The position numbers and the translations under genes were made by a program. From Longilinea arvoryzae (GTDB lineage: Bacteria; Chloroflexota; Anaerolineae; Anaerolineales; Anaerolineaceae), in assembly GCF_001050235.1 (NCBI RefSeq), contig NZ_DF967972.1, positions 3,051,901 to 3,115,900 on the forward strand: a stretch of 64,000 nucleotides of DNA, read 5' to 3'. The first letter of the stretch is position 1; the number at the start of each line of letters is the position of its first letter. Below, piece after piece: positions 1 to 7,861 of the stretch. Below the pieces are notes generated by a model. That model saw nothing but the letters and a program-made list of their open reading frames with translations. It was not told where the DNA came from and did no database searches.

Positions 1-828
1 CGTCGGTAGAGTGGCCGGCGTTGGCGTGGGTGTCGGAAGCAGCGTCCCGGTAAGCGTCGGGCCGAGTGTGATAGTGGGATTGAAAGAGGTAGCTGTGGAC
101 GTCTGGGTGGGCGACCCCACTCCTGGAGTAACCGTCGGAGACGCGGTTGGGGAGGCAGAAGGTGTCACCGAGGCCGTGAGGGTAGCCGTCGGAGTGGCAG
201 ATGGTGTGGCTGACGGGGTGGCGGAGGAAGTTGCCGTTGGTGTGGGGGTCATGGTCGAGGTGGTTGTCGCGGACGGGGTTATCGTTGAAGTTGGAGTCTG
301 GGTGGCTGTGGCCGTTGGCGAAGGTGTCGAGGATGGCGTTTGGGTGCCTGAAGGCGCCGGTCGGCGGGTGGCGGTTGCAGTTCGAACGATGCCAACGATG
401 TGAGTGGGACTCGGTGTATGTGTCGATTGCAACATAAGGGTCGGTGTTTTCGTTATGGAGGCATAAGCAGTAGCCGTCTGCACCCAATACGAAAGCGTCG
501 GTGATGGGATAAGGGTCGGAAAGAGAAAGCTGTTCGGAAAAACGGTCGCCGTTGCCACCGGGGTCAGGATATCCTGGAATAATTGCGTCGATATGGCTTG
601 AACCGTCGGCGAATCGATGCCCTGGTCAGAGAGTGCTTCCTCGATGACGGACATCTCGACCACGGCGATATTGTCAGGGTCGTCCGGCATGGTGTAGGTT
701 ACACCGTTGATCGAATGCAATGGCTTATCCAGAAAACCGATCGTCTCATAAGGATCGAAGATCGATGGGAAAATGGAGAACAGCAGGGCGACACAAATCA
801 ATATCGCCCAAAGGTATTGATAGGTCAT
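1..828 (-). CDS. Thr/Pro-rich membrane-anchored protein, partial (runs off left edge)
   Basis: Read on the minus strand, the frame is open from an ATG at 828 to the window edge (276 codons, no stop). The protein starts with one hydrophobic segment (about residues 4-22), then about 80 ordinary residues, then more than 140 residues of low-complexity Thr/Pro/Ser/Ala sequence of the TPTATPT type. This looks like a surface protein with an extended, possibly glycosylated linker; the C-terminal domain that would tell its role lies outside the window. It follows the HD-GYP gene by 20 bp on the same strand, so the two are probably co-transcribed. The opposite strand shows a Gly/Val-rich open frame at 11-403, which is only the mirror of the TP repeats. 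Function unknown. Confidence 0.72.
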   Translation of the reverse strand, partial: MTYQYLWAILICVALLFSIFPSIFDPYETIGFLDKPLHSINGVTYTMPDDPDNIAVVEMSVIEEALSDQGIDSPTVQAISTQLFQDILTPVATATVFPNSFLFPTLIPSPTLSYWVQTATAYASITKTPTLMLQSTHTPSPTHIVGIVRTATATRRPAPSGTQTPSSTPSPTATATQTPTSTITPSATTTSTMTPTPTATSSATPSATPSATPTATLTASVTPSASPTASPTVTPGVGSPTQTSTATSFNPTITLGPTLTGTLLPTPTPTPATLPT

Positions 829-848
829 GAAAGGGCCAAGCTGGCGTT

Positions 849-2609
849 TCAAATCGTTACCTTACCACCCAGGAAATTGGTTTCGATGTAATGAGCGAAA
901 ATCTCGACCAGCCTGGGATCGAATTGGCGCCCGCTTTCGCCAATGATCACGTCCAGGGCTTCGCCCGGGGTGACTCTTTTCCGATATGGGCGGTCGGTCG
1001 TTAATGCATCCCAGGCGTCCACAATCGCGAAAACCCGCGCCTCCAGTGGAATCGATTCTCCGATCAACTGGCGAGGATATCCATTTCCATTCCACCATTC
1101 ATGGTGGCAAAAAGGAATGACGGAAGCCTGAGCCAGATAGGGAATATTTCGCAACATCTCGTACGCATACGCCGGGTGTTTGCGCATGATCTTCATCTCT
1201 TCCGGGGTCAACGGTCCGTTCTTCAACAAGATCGAGTCCGGGATGCCCAGTTTGCCGATATCGTGCAGCAGCGCCCCGCGATGAAGAGTCACCTTCCGAT
1301 CTTCCGGGATGCCCATCACATCGGCGATGGCCATGGTCAACTCGACCACGCGTTGAGAATGGCCGCTGGTTTCCTTATCCCGAATCTCCAGGATCTTTAC
1401 CCAACCCTCCAGAGTGCTGTCATAGTTGCTGACCATCTCCTGGTGAGTCTGGGTCAGGTTCTGGATCATCACGTTGAAAGAATCCGCAAGTACAGCGATT
1501 TCATCATTCGATTCCTTGGCGACGTGAACCTCCAGGTCCCCCGAGGCTACGGACTGGGTTGCCTTCATCAAATGGACCAGCGGTCTTGTGATGACCGTCG
1601 ATAAGTTAAAACCGATCAGGATGATCAAAAGTACGGTCAAAAAAACCAAACTGATCGTCAATATTCTGGAGGGCAAGGTGGCCGTGATCAAAACGTTCTT
1701 TACCAACGCCGATCCGACCAGACCGATATCTTCACCGTTATTCGTCTCCCAGGGTCCCAGAATTTCGCCATAATCCAGGTCCTTACCTGATATATCCCGG
1801 CTGGATGCATCCCGCCGGAAAGATGAGATATCCTGTTTGGTGAGAATTTCGTCGATCAGGGAACGATCCAGGGGTTGCGTGTATCCCGTGGTCGGGAATG
1901 AAGTCGATATGGGCTGCCCTTCGAAATCATAGAGGGTCACCTGCGCCAGGGTTGCTTCCCGCAACATGCGCGCCAGGGCCGATACGGGCAACCCGACCAG
2001 GGTCACTCCAGTTATTTCCTGTGCACTGTTCCGCACCGGGCCGGCGACGTAAAAATACGATCCCCAATCGGTCTGAACGAAGCTGGCATATTTTTGGAAA
2101 TCACCGGGCTGACTCTCCAACGCCTTTTGAACGATTGGCCAGGCCGCAAATACCGGCAGCCCATCCTGGACGTATTCATAGCTAATTGTTTCGGTGTTTT
2201 GGCGCTGGCGAATCGCCAGGACGAGCGCGCCGCTCGTATCGATGAATTCGACTGCCTGGACTTGATTGTTCACGACCGCGCCCATCACCAGGCGCCGCAC
2301 TTCCTCAGCATCCTTCGAACGAAGCGCTTCGGCAACTCCGGCAGTATTCGCGAACAGACGAATCGATTCGGCTTGATTGCTCTCAATGGAGGCAATGGCG
2401 TCGGCGGTCAGACGCCCGGCTTCGTATAATTGATTGTTGAAGCGCTCGTCTACGTTCTCAAGAACAATCCGCCAGAAGAGAATAGTCACCCCGGTTGCGA
2501 CGGCAAGCGCCAGGAATAGAAAAGGCAGTGTAATTTTCAAACGGATGGGCCATTTGATTTTTTCAGTGGCACGAAATTGGGGCGAGTCGACCACGCCGAG
2601 GTAATTCAT
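849..2609 (-). CDS. Membrane sensor HD-GYP cyclic-di-GMP phosphodiesterase
   Basis: Order of parts in the 586-residue product: transmembrane helix about 28-47, a large extracytoplasmic sensor region about 48-314 (Cache-like in layout), second helix about 315-335, a HAMP linker about 337-390, then an HD-GYP domain from about 405. The metal-binding HD motif HDIGK (about 449-453) and the diagnostic HHE...NGNGYP segment (about 501-511) are intact, so it should hydrolyse cyclic di-GMP in the cytoplasm in response to an external signal. The frame is open up to a start at 2699, but the ATG at 2609 is preceded by a strong GGGGG ribosome site about five bases away and was chosen. The ligand is unknown. 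Confidence 0.88.
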   Translation of the reverse strand: MNYLGVVDSPQFRATEKIKWPIRLKITLPFLFLALAVATGVTILFWRIVLENVDERFNNQLYEAGRLTADAIASIESNQAESIRLFANTAGVAEALRSKDAEEVRRLVMGAVVNNQVQAVEFIDTSGALVLAIRQRQNTETISYEYVQDGLPVFAAWPIVQKALESQPGDFQKYASFVQTDWGSYFYVAGPVRNSAQEITGVTLVGLPVSALARMLREATLAQVTLYDFEGQPISTSFPTTGYTQPLDRSLIDEILTKQDISSFRRDASSRDISGKDLDYGEILGPWETNNGEDIGLVGSALVKNVLITATLPSRILTISLVFLTVLLIILIGFNLSTVITRPLVHLMKATQSVASGDLEVHVAKESNDEIAVLADSFNVMIQNLTQTHQEMVSNYDSTLEGWVKILEIRDKETSGHSQRVVELTMAIADVMGIPEDRKVTLHRGALLHDIGKLGIPDSILLKNGPLTPEEMKIMRKHPAYAYEMLRNIPYLAQASVIPFCHHEWWNGNGYPRQLIGESIPLEARVFAIVDAWDALTTDRPYRKRVTPGEALDVIIGESGRQFDPRLVEIFAHYIETNFLGGKVTI

Positions 2610-2910
2610 AGGAACCCCCATCCATCGGGATCTTTTCATCGAGCAGCGAACCATCAAATTTTCAACGAAGTAACCATGCAGGCGTATCAATCCAACCATC
2701 CTGCGACTGGCTCTTATGATGCAAAAACCGTTCCAAGGAAAAAGAAAAATCTGTTGAAATCCGAAAATTACCGCTTTTCAATTCTTAGAACATTTATAAT
2801 TGTCCGATGAATTATTAAAATCTATTAATAAATTGCCGTTCTGCTCAGGGTCAATAATAAAAACAGAATTTTGACCCATAAATCCAGAGTGTAATCAACG
2901 TTGACAGAAA

Positions 2911-2934
2911 GAAAACCCCGGGATTCATCCGGGG
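2911..2934 (-). terminator. Second copy of the tRNA-His terminator
   Basis: The hairpin CCCCGG-loop-CCGGGG is followed on the minus strand by TTTTC. It is the duplicated twin of the terminator at 2991-3020 and belongs to the tRNA relic. Confidence 0.6.
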
Positions 2935-2990
2935 TTCTGGGGTGGGTGATGGGGGTCGTACCCATCAGCCCCTTCTGGGGATAACAGCGT

Positions 2991-3020
2991 GAAAAGAAAA
3001 ACCCCGGGATTCATCCGGGG
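2991..3020 (-). terminator. Rho-independent terminator of tRNA-His
   Basis: The minus strand shows a CCCCGG/CCGGGG stem followed by a T-rich tail (TTTTTCTTTT), immediately after the CCA end of tRNA-His. Confidence 0.8.
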
Positions 3021-3023
3021 TTC

Positions 3024-3099
3024 TGGGGTGGGTGATGGGGGTCGAACCCACAACATCGTGATCCACAGTCACGCACTCTGCCATTGAGCTACACCCACC
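3024..3099 (-). tRNA. trnH: tRNA-His (GTG anticodon)
   Basis: The cloverleaf folds fully: acceptor stem GTGGGTG/CACCCAC, anticodon stem CGTGA/TCACG around the loop CTGTGGA (anticodon GTG), and T-arm GTGGG/CCCAT with TTCG in the loop. The histidine identity pair is visible: an extra G at -1 (position 3099) opposite discriminator C, and the CCA end is encoded (3024-3026). It lies 18 bp downstream of hisS on the same strand, so the tRNA and its synthetase may share a transcript. Confidence 0.96.
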
Positions 3100-3117
3100 G
3101 TAACGGCCAAGATTGTA

Positions 3118-4401
3118 TCACAAGACCGGAGGATTATCAAGAAACTGCTGGATCGTTGAAACCACCTGAGCCTGCGGAACCGTCGACTGGGTATGGCGAA
3201 TCAAGTCCTTGACGGTCGCCATATTTTCGGCGGCTTCGTCCGGCCCAACGATGATCACAAACCGCACGCCCATCCGATCCGCGTACTTTAGTTGTTTTTG
3301 CAATTTGACCGGATCCGGATAACATAACGTTTTGACGCCGGCCTGACGCATACTGGCTGCCAGTGCAAACGACGCCGGCAACCGGTCCGCATCGAACACC
3401 GTCACCAGAGCCTGTGCCGGGCAGCGCTCGAAGGTCGGCAGGCAGCCGTATTTTTGCAGCACGAGGGATACCATCACGTCGCCCATGGCAAAGCCAACCC
3501 CCGGAAGCGGTTCGCCGCCCACATCGCCGACCAGGTTATCATAATGCCCGCCGCCCAGGATCGAGCGGCCTTCGCGGTCCATATCCTTGGCTTCGAACAC
3601 CGTACCGGTGTAATAATCCAGCCCACGAATGATCTGCGGATCGAAGCTGATAAACTCGGCGATGCCCATCTTCTCCAGGATCTCGAACAATCGGACCAGA
3701 TCGGGTGACTTTTTCCATAAATCCGGATCCGCCAGTAAAGCCCGGATCCCATCGAACTGCGTTTCGCTCAATCCCAGTTCCATGGCGTACGCTTTCCAGG
3801 CTTCGGGATTTAATTTCTCGCGCCGGTCGATCAGACGGAAGACGCCGGTCTTCTGCTCTGGGGTAACGCCAAGGGATTGGAGTTCGGAGTCCATCAATCG
3901 ACGGTTGTTTACGAACACGTGTACCTGTGAGGATTTCAGGCCGACCTGCTGAAAAAATCGGATGCAAACCGCAACCAATTCTGCGTCCGCCTCGACCGAG
4001 GAAGCTCCAATCAAATCGATGTTCCACTGGAAGAATTCGCGTGTGCGCCCTTTTTGCGGGCGTTCATACCGCCAGAATGGACCAAAGGACCACCAGCGTA
4101 GGGGATAGACCAACTCGTTTTGTTTTTGAGCCACCATGCGCGCAAGCGATGGTGTCAGTTCGGGGCGCAGCGTCACCCATCCGCCGCCGCGATCTTCAAA
4201 GACGAAGCATTGTTCTTTGACGAGTTCCTCGCCCGATTTTGCGGCATACAGGTCGACTTTCTCGAGAAAGGGCCCGTCGTATTCCTGATAACCAAAAGAT
4301 TCCGAGACTTCTCTCAACTCAGAATGCAACCAGGAACGAACCGCCATCTCTTCCGGATAAAAATCACGCGTACCCTTTACCGATTGAATAATGGTTTTCA
4401 T
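3118..4401 (-). CDS. hisS: Histidyl-tRNA synthetase
   Basis: This class II synthetase charges tRNA-His in the cytoplasm. Visible landmarks are the N-terminal GTRDFYPEEM segment, motif 2 with WRYERPQKGRTREFFQWNID, and the histidine-binding RGLDYYTGTVFE segment, followed by a C-terminal anticodon-binding domain; 427 residues is normal for the family. The ATG at 4401 was chosen over the upstream start at 4416 because GAAGGTG sits at the right distance in front and the family begins with this K-G-T-R-D-F region. The gene lies directly upstream of tRNA-His, which is a neat functional pairing. Confidence 0.97.
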   Translation of the reverse strand: MKTIIQSVKGTRDFYPEEMAVRSWLHSELREVSESFGYQEYDGPFLEKVDLYAAKSGEELVKEQCFVFEDRGGGWVTLRPELTPSLARMVAQKQNELVYPLRWWSFGPFWRYERPQKGRTREFFQWNIDLIGASSVEADAELVAVCIRFFQQVGLKSSQVHVFVNNRRLMDSELQSLGVTPEQKTGVFRLIDRREKLNPEAWKAYAMELGLSETQFDGIRALLADPDLWKKSPDLVRLFEILEKMGIAEFISFDPQIIRGLDYYTGTVFEAKDMDREGRSILGGGHYDNLVGDVGGEPLPGVGFAMGDVMVSLVLQKYGCLPTFERCPAQALVTVFDADRLPASFALAASMRQAGVKTLCYPDPVKLQKQLKYADRMGVRFVIIVGPDEAAENMATVKDLIRHTQSTVPQAQVVSTIQQFLDNPPVL

Positions 4402-4584
4402 AAGGCACCTTCGCAAAGCACTATGATGAGATCATTTTAACATAAAAGGAACTCAAGAATTGGATGGAATCTTGTATGACAATAAACGACCAAATGTGGA
4501 GTAATACCACTTATTTTTACTTCGCCAAACCTTATAATCAATGAGGCTGCTCATTAATATTCGGTTAAGAATCGTCCATTTAAT

Positions 4585-4602
4585 ATGTGGTATTTTTCAC
4601 AA
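4585..4602. promoter_or_regulatory. Rex-like redox operator upstream of the hydrogenase locus
   Basis: The sequence ATGTGGTATTTTTCACAA keeps the TGTG-N8-CACA frame of the Rex operator and a perfect TTCACAA right half; I count 14 of 18 matches to TTGTGAAATATTTCACAA. It lies 66 bp before the first gene of the hydrogenase locus. A TATAAT hexamer at 4533-4538 and a GTGG-N7-CCAC inverted repeat at 4496-4510 sit upstream in the same intergenic region (4402-4667). No Rex gene is in this window, so the assignment rests on sequence resemblance and context. Confidence 0.4.
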
Positions 4603-4667
4603 AAAAAGCTCGCTTCATAGTAAAATTATGGAGGTTCTCATTACAATGATTGAGGTCCCAGGTGATC

Positions 4668-5051
4668 ATGAATGTAAGTGATTTGATTAGAATTACGGAT
4701 GGCAAGCTCCTTACAAACCCTACTGATGTAGACCACGAAATAAAGGGTGGATGTGGAGCCGATTTAATGAGTGACGTACTGGCTTCCATTCAACCCGAAG
4801 CTGTCTTATTAACAGGTTTATGCAATCCGCAAGTCGTGCGCACTTCACAAATGGCTGATGTGGCTGCAATCGTCCTGGTACGCGGAAAATATCCTCCCCA
4901 GGAAACGATCGATCTGGCAAATTCCGAACAGATTCCATTGATAACATCGCCGTATGGGATGTTCGAATTGTGCGGCCGTTTGTATCAAGCCGGCATGCCA
5001 AGTATGGAATTGCCGATGGATTGCGAAGATTACGGAAGAGATTGCGGATAA
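4668..5051 (+). CDS. DRTGG-domain protein, hydrogenase-linked (first copy)
   Basis: A 127-residue protein that resembles DRTGG-domain proteins: an N-terminal helix-loop, a GGCGADLMSDVLA segment, and a beta-alpha core ending in a PLITSPYGMFEL segment. The domain is thought to bind a small ligand but its biochemical role is not established. The ATG at 4668 follows AGGTGATC and was chosen over a TTG at 4650. It opens the hydrogenase locus and is followed within 15 bp by a CBS/ATPase gene; a second DRTGG-like gene lies at 6075. From memory, similar sets of small genes accompany hydrogenase operons in Clostridia and Thermotogae, so a sensory or regulatory role is inferred. Confidence 0.7.
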   Translation: MNVSDLIRITDGKLLTNPTDVDHEIKGGCGADLMSDVLASIQPEAVLLTGLCNPQVVRTSQMADVAAIVLVRGKYPPQETIDLANSEQIPLITSPYGMFELCGRLYQAGMPSMELPMDCEDYGRDCG

Positions 5052-5065
5052 TCTGACGGTTGAAT

Positions 5066-6040
5066 ATGATGACCGAAAACGAATCCCAACATTCCAGAAT
5101 CATGACCGACCAGATGGCCGAGTATATTACTCGCGTCGAAGAGTTGGCCTATGAGATCAAAGTCCGCGAGGCGATGGGACGTAATCCAAAGACCGTCAGG
5201 CCAGAGTTGACCATGCGCCAGTGTCTCGACTTGTTCCGCGAAGCCCGGATTTCGGGGGCGCCGGTGGTTTCGGCGACGGGGGGCGTGATTGGGATTCTCA
5301 GCATCGAAGATCTAATCCTGTGCATGCGCGACAACAGGCTGGACGCCCATGTGAATGAATATATGACCACGGACGTCCTCATGGTCAGAGATAGCGATCC
5401 GCTGGTCGATGCGCTCAAGATTTTCGTGAACGCCAAGGTCGGCCGTTTGCCGGTTTTGGATGGCGAACGAAACCTGATCGGCATTCTGACGAAGGGCGAT
5501 ATCACGCGCAGCCTGTTGAAGGCGCTGCAACAAGACTATCACACCGAAGAAGTCCGCCGCTACCGCGCCAGCCACCTTTTTGAAGATATCGTATCCGACC
5601 GGACCAGCCTGATCCTGCGATACAACATCAAAGCCCATGATTTTTCACACGCGGGTGAAGCTTCCAGCAACATCAAACGCGCCCTGGTGCGCCTGGGGGC
5701 CAATACCCAGATCGCCCGCCGGACAGGCATCGCGGTCTATGAAGCCGAGATGAATCTCATCATCCACACCACCGAGGGCGGCGTGATCCGGGTCGAAATC
5801 GAACCGCATCAAATCTCGATCGATGCCTACGATTACGGCCCCGGCATCAAGGATATCGAACTGGCCATGCGGCCGGGTTATTCGACCGCCAGTGAAGAAA
5901 TTCGCGAACTGGGTTTCGGCGCTGGAATGGGTCTGGTCAACATCTCCCGCTGCGTCGACCAGATGCTGCTCGAATCAACGGTCGGTAAAGGCACTCGCCT
6001 GCGGATGAAGATCTACCTGCAAGAAAAAAAGAGCCGCTAA
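5066..6040 (+). CDS. CBS-pair protein with RsbW-type anti-sigma ATPase domain
   Basis: Two CBS motifs (about residues 30-145, with VREAMGRNPKTV and VNEYMTTDVLMV) are fused to a GHKL ATPase domain in the C-terminal half. The ATPase shows an N-box AVYEAEMNLIIH, a G1 box DYGPGI and a G2 box GFGAGMGL, the pattern of RsbW/SpoIIAB kinases; no phosphoacceptor histidine domain is present. CBS pairs usually sense adenine nucleotides, so the protein may report energy state to a regulator by phosphorylation or sequestration. The true start is uncertain: ATGs at 5066 and 5069 follow only a weak ribosome site. It lies between two DRTGG genes in the hydrogenase locus. Confidence 0.82.
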   Translation: MMTENESQHSRIMTDQMAEYITRVEELAYEIKVREAMGRNPKTVRPELTMRQCLDLFREARISGAPVVSATGGVIGILSIEDLILCMRDNRLDAHVNEYMTTDVLMVRDSDPLVDALKIFVNAKVGRLPVLDGERNLIGILTKGDITRSLLKALQQDYHTEEVRRYRASHLFEDIVSDRTSLILRYNIKAHDFSHAGEASSNIKRALVRLGANTQIARRTGIAVYEAEMNLIIHTTEGGVIRVEIEPHQISIDAYDYGPGIKDIELAMRPGYSTASEEIRELGFGAGMGLVNISRCVDQMLLESTVGKGTRLRMKIYLQEKKSR

Positions 6041-6074
6041 AGAAACCTGCGACCCATCTTAGAGAGAAAACACC

Positions 6075-6419
6075 ATGAATCTGCAAGAAATCATCGATCG
6101 ATTGAACCTGACAGTTCTAACCATACCCAAGGAATTTGACAAGATCGAACCCAGCGCGGGCTACGCCTCTGATTTGCTAAGCTGCGTTATGGCCGGCGCG
6201 CCGCACCAGGGGATTTGGGTTACGCTGCAGGCCCACGCCAATATCGTTGCCGTAGCTGCGCTGCTCGATCAGAGCGCAGTCATTATCACTGAAGGCGCCA
6301 TGCCCGAACCGGCCACGGTTGCCAAGGCCAATGAGGAAGGGATCACCCTTCTGTCGTCGAAAGAACCCACTTTTTTTGTCGTCGGTCAGTTGTGGGAGCT
6401 GGGATTGCGGAGTAATTAA
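6075..6419 (+). CDS. DRTGG-domain protein, hydrogenase-linked (second copy)
   Basis: A 114-residue soluble protein of the same type as the one at 4668: it has the GYASDLLSCVMAGA segment matching GADLMSDVLASI and a C-terminal VGQLWELG helix. The shared layout suggests an ancient duplication or a heteromeric pair. It starts at an ATG behind an AGAGAG ribosome site, 34 bp after the CBS/ATPase gene, and is followed by the PHP gene. Ligand and role are unknown. Confidence 0.68.
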   Translation: MNLQEIIDRLNLTVLTIPKEFDKIEPSAGYASDLLSCVMAGAPHQGIWVTLQAHANIVAVAALLDQSAVIITEGAMPEPATVAKANEEGITLLSSKEPTFFVVGQLWELGLRSN

Positions 6420-6449
6420 CCTCCGAAAAGGCGGCTCGGGAGAACACAG

Positions 6450-7205
6450 GTGAAGGCCATTCGAGCAGAATTCCATGTTCATACGGTTCTTTCACCTTGC
6501 GCAGAAATCGAGATGATCCCACCGTTGATTGTCGAAGAAGCGCTTTCGAGAGGAATTGAATGGATTGCCATTACAGACCATAACGCAAGCGCAAACGTCG
6601 AAGCCGTCATCAACGCGGCCAAAGGGACTGATCTCACCATCACAGCAGGAATGGAGGTGCAAACACAGGAAGAAATTCACAGCTTATGCCTCTTCGATAC
6701 ACTGGATCAAATCCTGGCATTTCAGCAGTTCATCGATGCTGCACTGCCACCGCTGGAAAACCGGCCAGATTATTTTGGCGAACAATTGGTAGTGGATGAA
6801 ACCGGTGATTTCATCCGTCGGGAAACCCGCCTGTTACTCAATTCAGCGGCGATCTCGATCCGGGAAGCCTGGGATAAGGTGATGGAATTGGGTGGCCTGT
6901 TCATCCCGGCGCATATCGATCGTAAGGCATTCGGAATGATTGCCAACCTGGGGTTTATGCCCATCGACACACCCATCGAAGCATTGGAAATCTCCCGCCA
7001 CACGACACCGGCTGTTGCCCGTTCGACCTATCCGCAAATTGGGCAAATTCCTTTGATCAAAAGCGGAGACGCGCATCGCTTGAATGAATTCCTCGGCCTG
7101 AATCAACTCCAGGTCGAAGCGCCGCGGGTGGAAGAGCTTAGGAAAGCATTGAATGACCTGGATGATCGTACTTTGACAATCCTTGAAGCGGGCACAGACC
7201 GATAA
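6450..7205 (+). CDS. PHP-domain metal-dependent phosphoesterase
   Basis: The PHP metal ligands are all visible: FHVHT near the N terminus, ITDHNA, GMEV, IPAHIDR and the final SGDAHR. The 251-residue length fits stand-alone PHP proteins related to the polymerase III PHP domain, many of which hydrolyse phosphate esters or nucleotides. The gene starts with GTG at 6450, preceded by GGGAG. It closes the regulatory module in front of the hydrogenase subunits, so its substrate could be the molecule sensed by the DRTGG or CBS proteins; that link is inference. Confidence 0.82.
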   Translation: MKAIRAEFHVHTVLSPCAEIEMIPPLIVEEALSRGIEWIAITDHNASANVEAVINAAKGTDLTITAGMEVQTQEEIHSLCLFDTLDQILAFQQFIDAALPPLENRPDYFGEQLVVDETGDFIRRETRLLLNSAAISIREAWDKVMELGGLFIPAHIDRKAFGMIANLGFMPIDTPIEALEISRHTTPAVARSTYPQIGQIPLIKSGDAHRLNEFLGLNQLQVEAPRVEELRKALNDLDDRTLTILEAGTDR

Positions 7206-7243
7206 CCCGGATGTGTTTCAGCGCTTTCAATGACATTCATAAA

Positions 7244-7273
7244 TTGAAATGATCAAGGATTATTTTGTACACT
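7244..7273 (+). promoter_or_regulatory. Possible internal promoter of the hydrogenase subunit genes
   Basis: TTGAAA and TACACT are separated by 18 bp inside the 129-bp gap between the PHP gene and the first NuoE-type gene. It would allow the structural genes to be expressed apart from the regulatory module. Confidence 0.35.
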
Positions 7274-7334
7274 AAACTTAGAGAAATACGGCTTGGAGAC
7301 CGATAAAATCCAAATTACCGTTCTGGAGAAATGT

Positions 7335-7841
7335 ATGCACGACATTCTTGAAAACATTCCCGTAAACGATCCATTGTGCAACCCTGAACAGAAGGCGATT
7401 ATCGATCGCATTCTGACCGAGAATCAAGATCGACCCGGCGCGACAATGGTCGTCCTGAATGAAATGCAAAAGCAGATTGGCTTCATTTCCGAGGCCATGC
7501 AAGCCTATGCAGCCAAAAATTTGAAAGTTCCAGTAAGTTCGATTCATGGCGTGGTTTCGTTCTATTCCTTCTTTACAACCACACCTCGCGGCCGCCATGT
7601 CGTCAAATTCTGCATGGGAACCGCCTGCTACGTCGGCGGAACGCCGCAGTTGATCGAAAAAGCCAAGCAGCTTCTGGGTATCGATGTCGGCCAGACGACC
7701 AAAGATGGCGCCATCACGATGGAAGTCTGCCGCTGCGTCGGCGCATGCAGTCAGGCGCCCGTCATGGTGCTGGACGACGAAGTGTCCGGCCGCGTACGCC
7801 CGAACAAGCTTCCGCAATCTCTACGCGCTCTGCAGGATTGA
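7335..7841 (+). CDS. nuoE: NuoE/HydC-type [2Fe-2S] thioredoxin-fold subunit (pair 1)
   Basis: A 168-residue homologue of the 24-kDa subunit of complex I and of HoxE/HydC. The N-terminal helical bundle is followed by a thioredoxin-like domain with the four cluster ligands C-x4-C (CMGTAC) and C-x3-C (CVGAC). It should carry electrons between the flavin subunit and the rest of a hydrogenase complex. An upstream TTG at 7293 exists, but the ATG at 7335 has GGAG seven bases ahead. A second, distinct NuoE-type gene is found at 10730, so the locus carries two of these modules. Confidence 0.93.
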   Translation: MHDILENIPVNDPLCNPEQKAIIDRILTENQDRPGATMVVLNEMQKQIGFISEAMQAYAAKNLKVPVSSIHGVVSFYSFFTTTPRGRHVVKFCMGTACYVGGTPQLIEKAKQLLGIDVGQTTKDGAITMEVCRCVGACSQAPVMVLDDEVSGRVRPNKLPQSLRALQD

Positions 7842-7861
7842 TCTTTAACAAGAAGGCCGGT

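Larger units (their letters stand above)
2911..3050. repeat. Imperfect tandem duplication of tRNA-His 3' end plus terminator
   Basis: Bases 2911-2964 and 2997-3050 match base for base at an offset of 86, with one internal mismatch (t at 2959, a at 3045). Each copy holds, on the minus strand, the T-arm and 3' acceptor strand with CCA of tRNA-His followed by the same GC hairpin. The left copy lacks the D-arm and anticodon arm, so it is a tRNA relic. The rest of the stretch from 2700 to 2910 is AT-rich and shows no gene. Confidence 0.85.

Noticed and set aside
11-403. Gly/Val-rich open frame on the plus strand
   Set aside because: It is the mirror of the Thr/Pro repeats of the minus-strand gene 1-828, which has a membrane anchor and continues over the edge.
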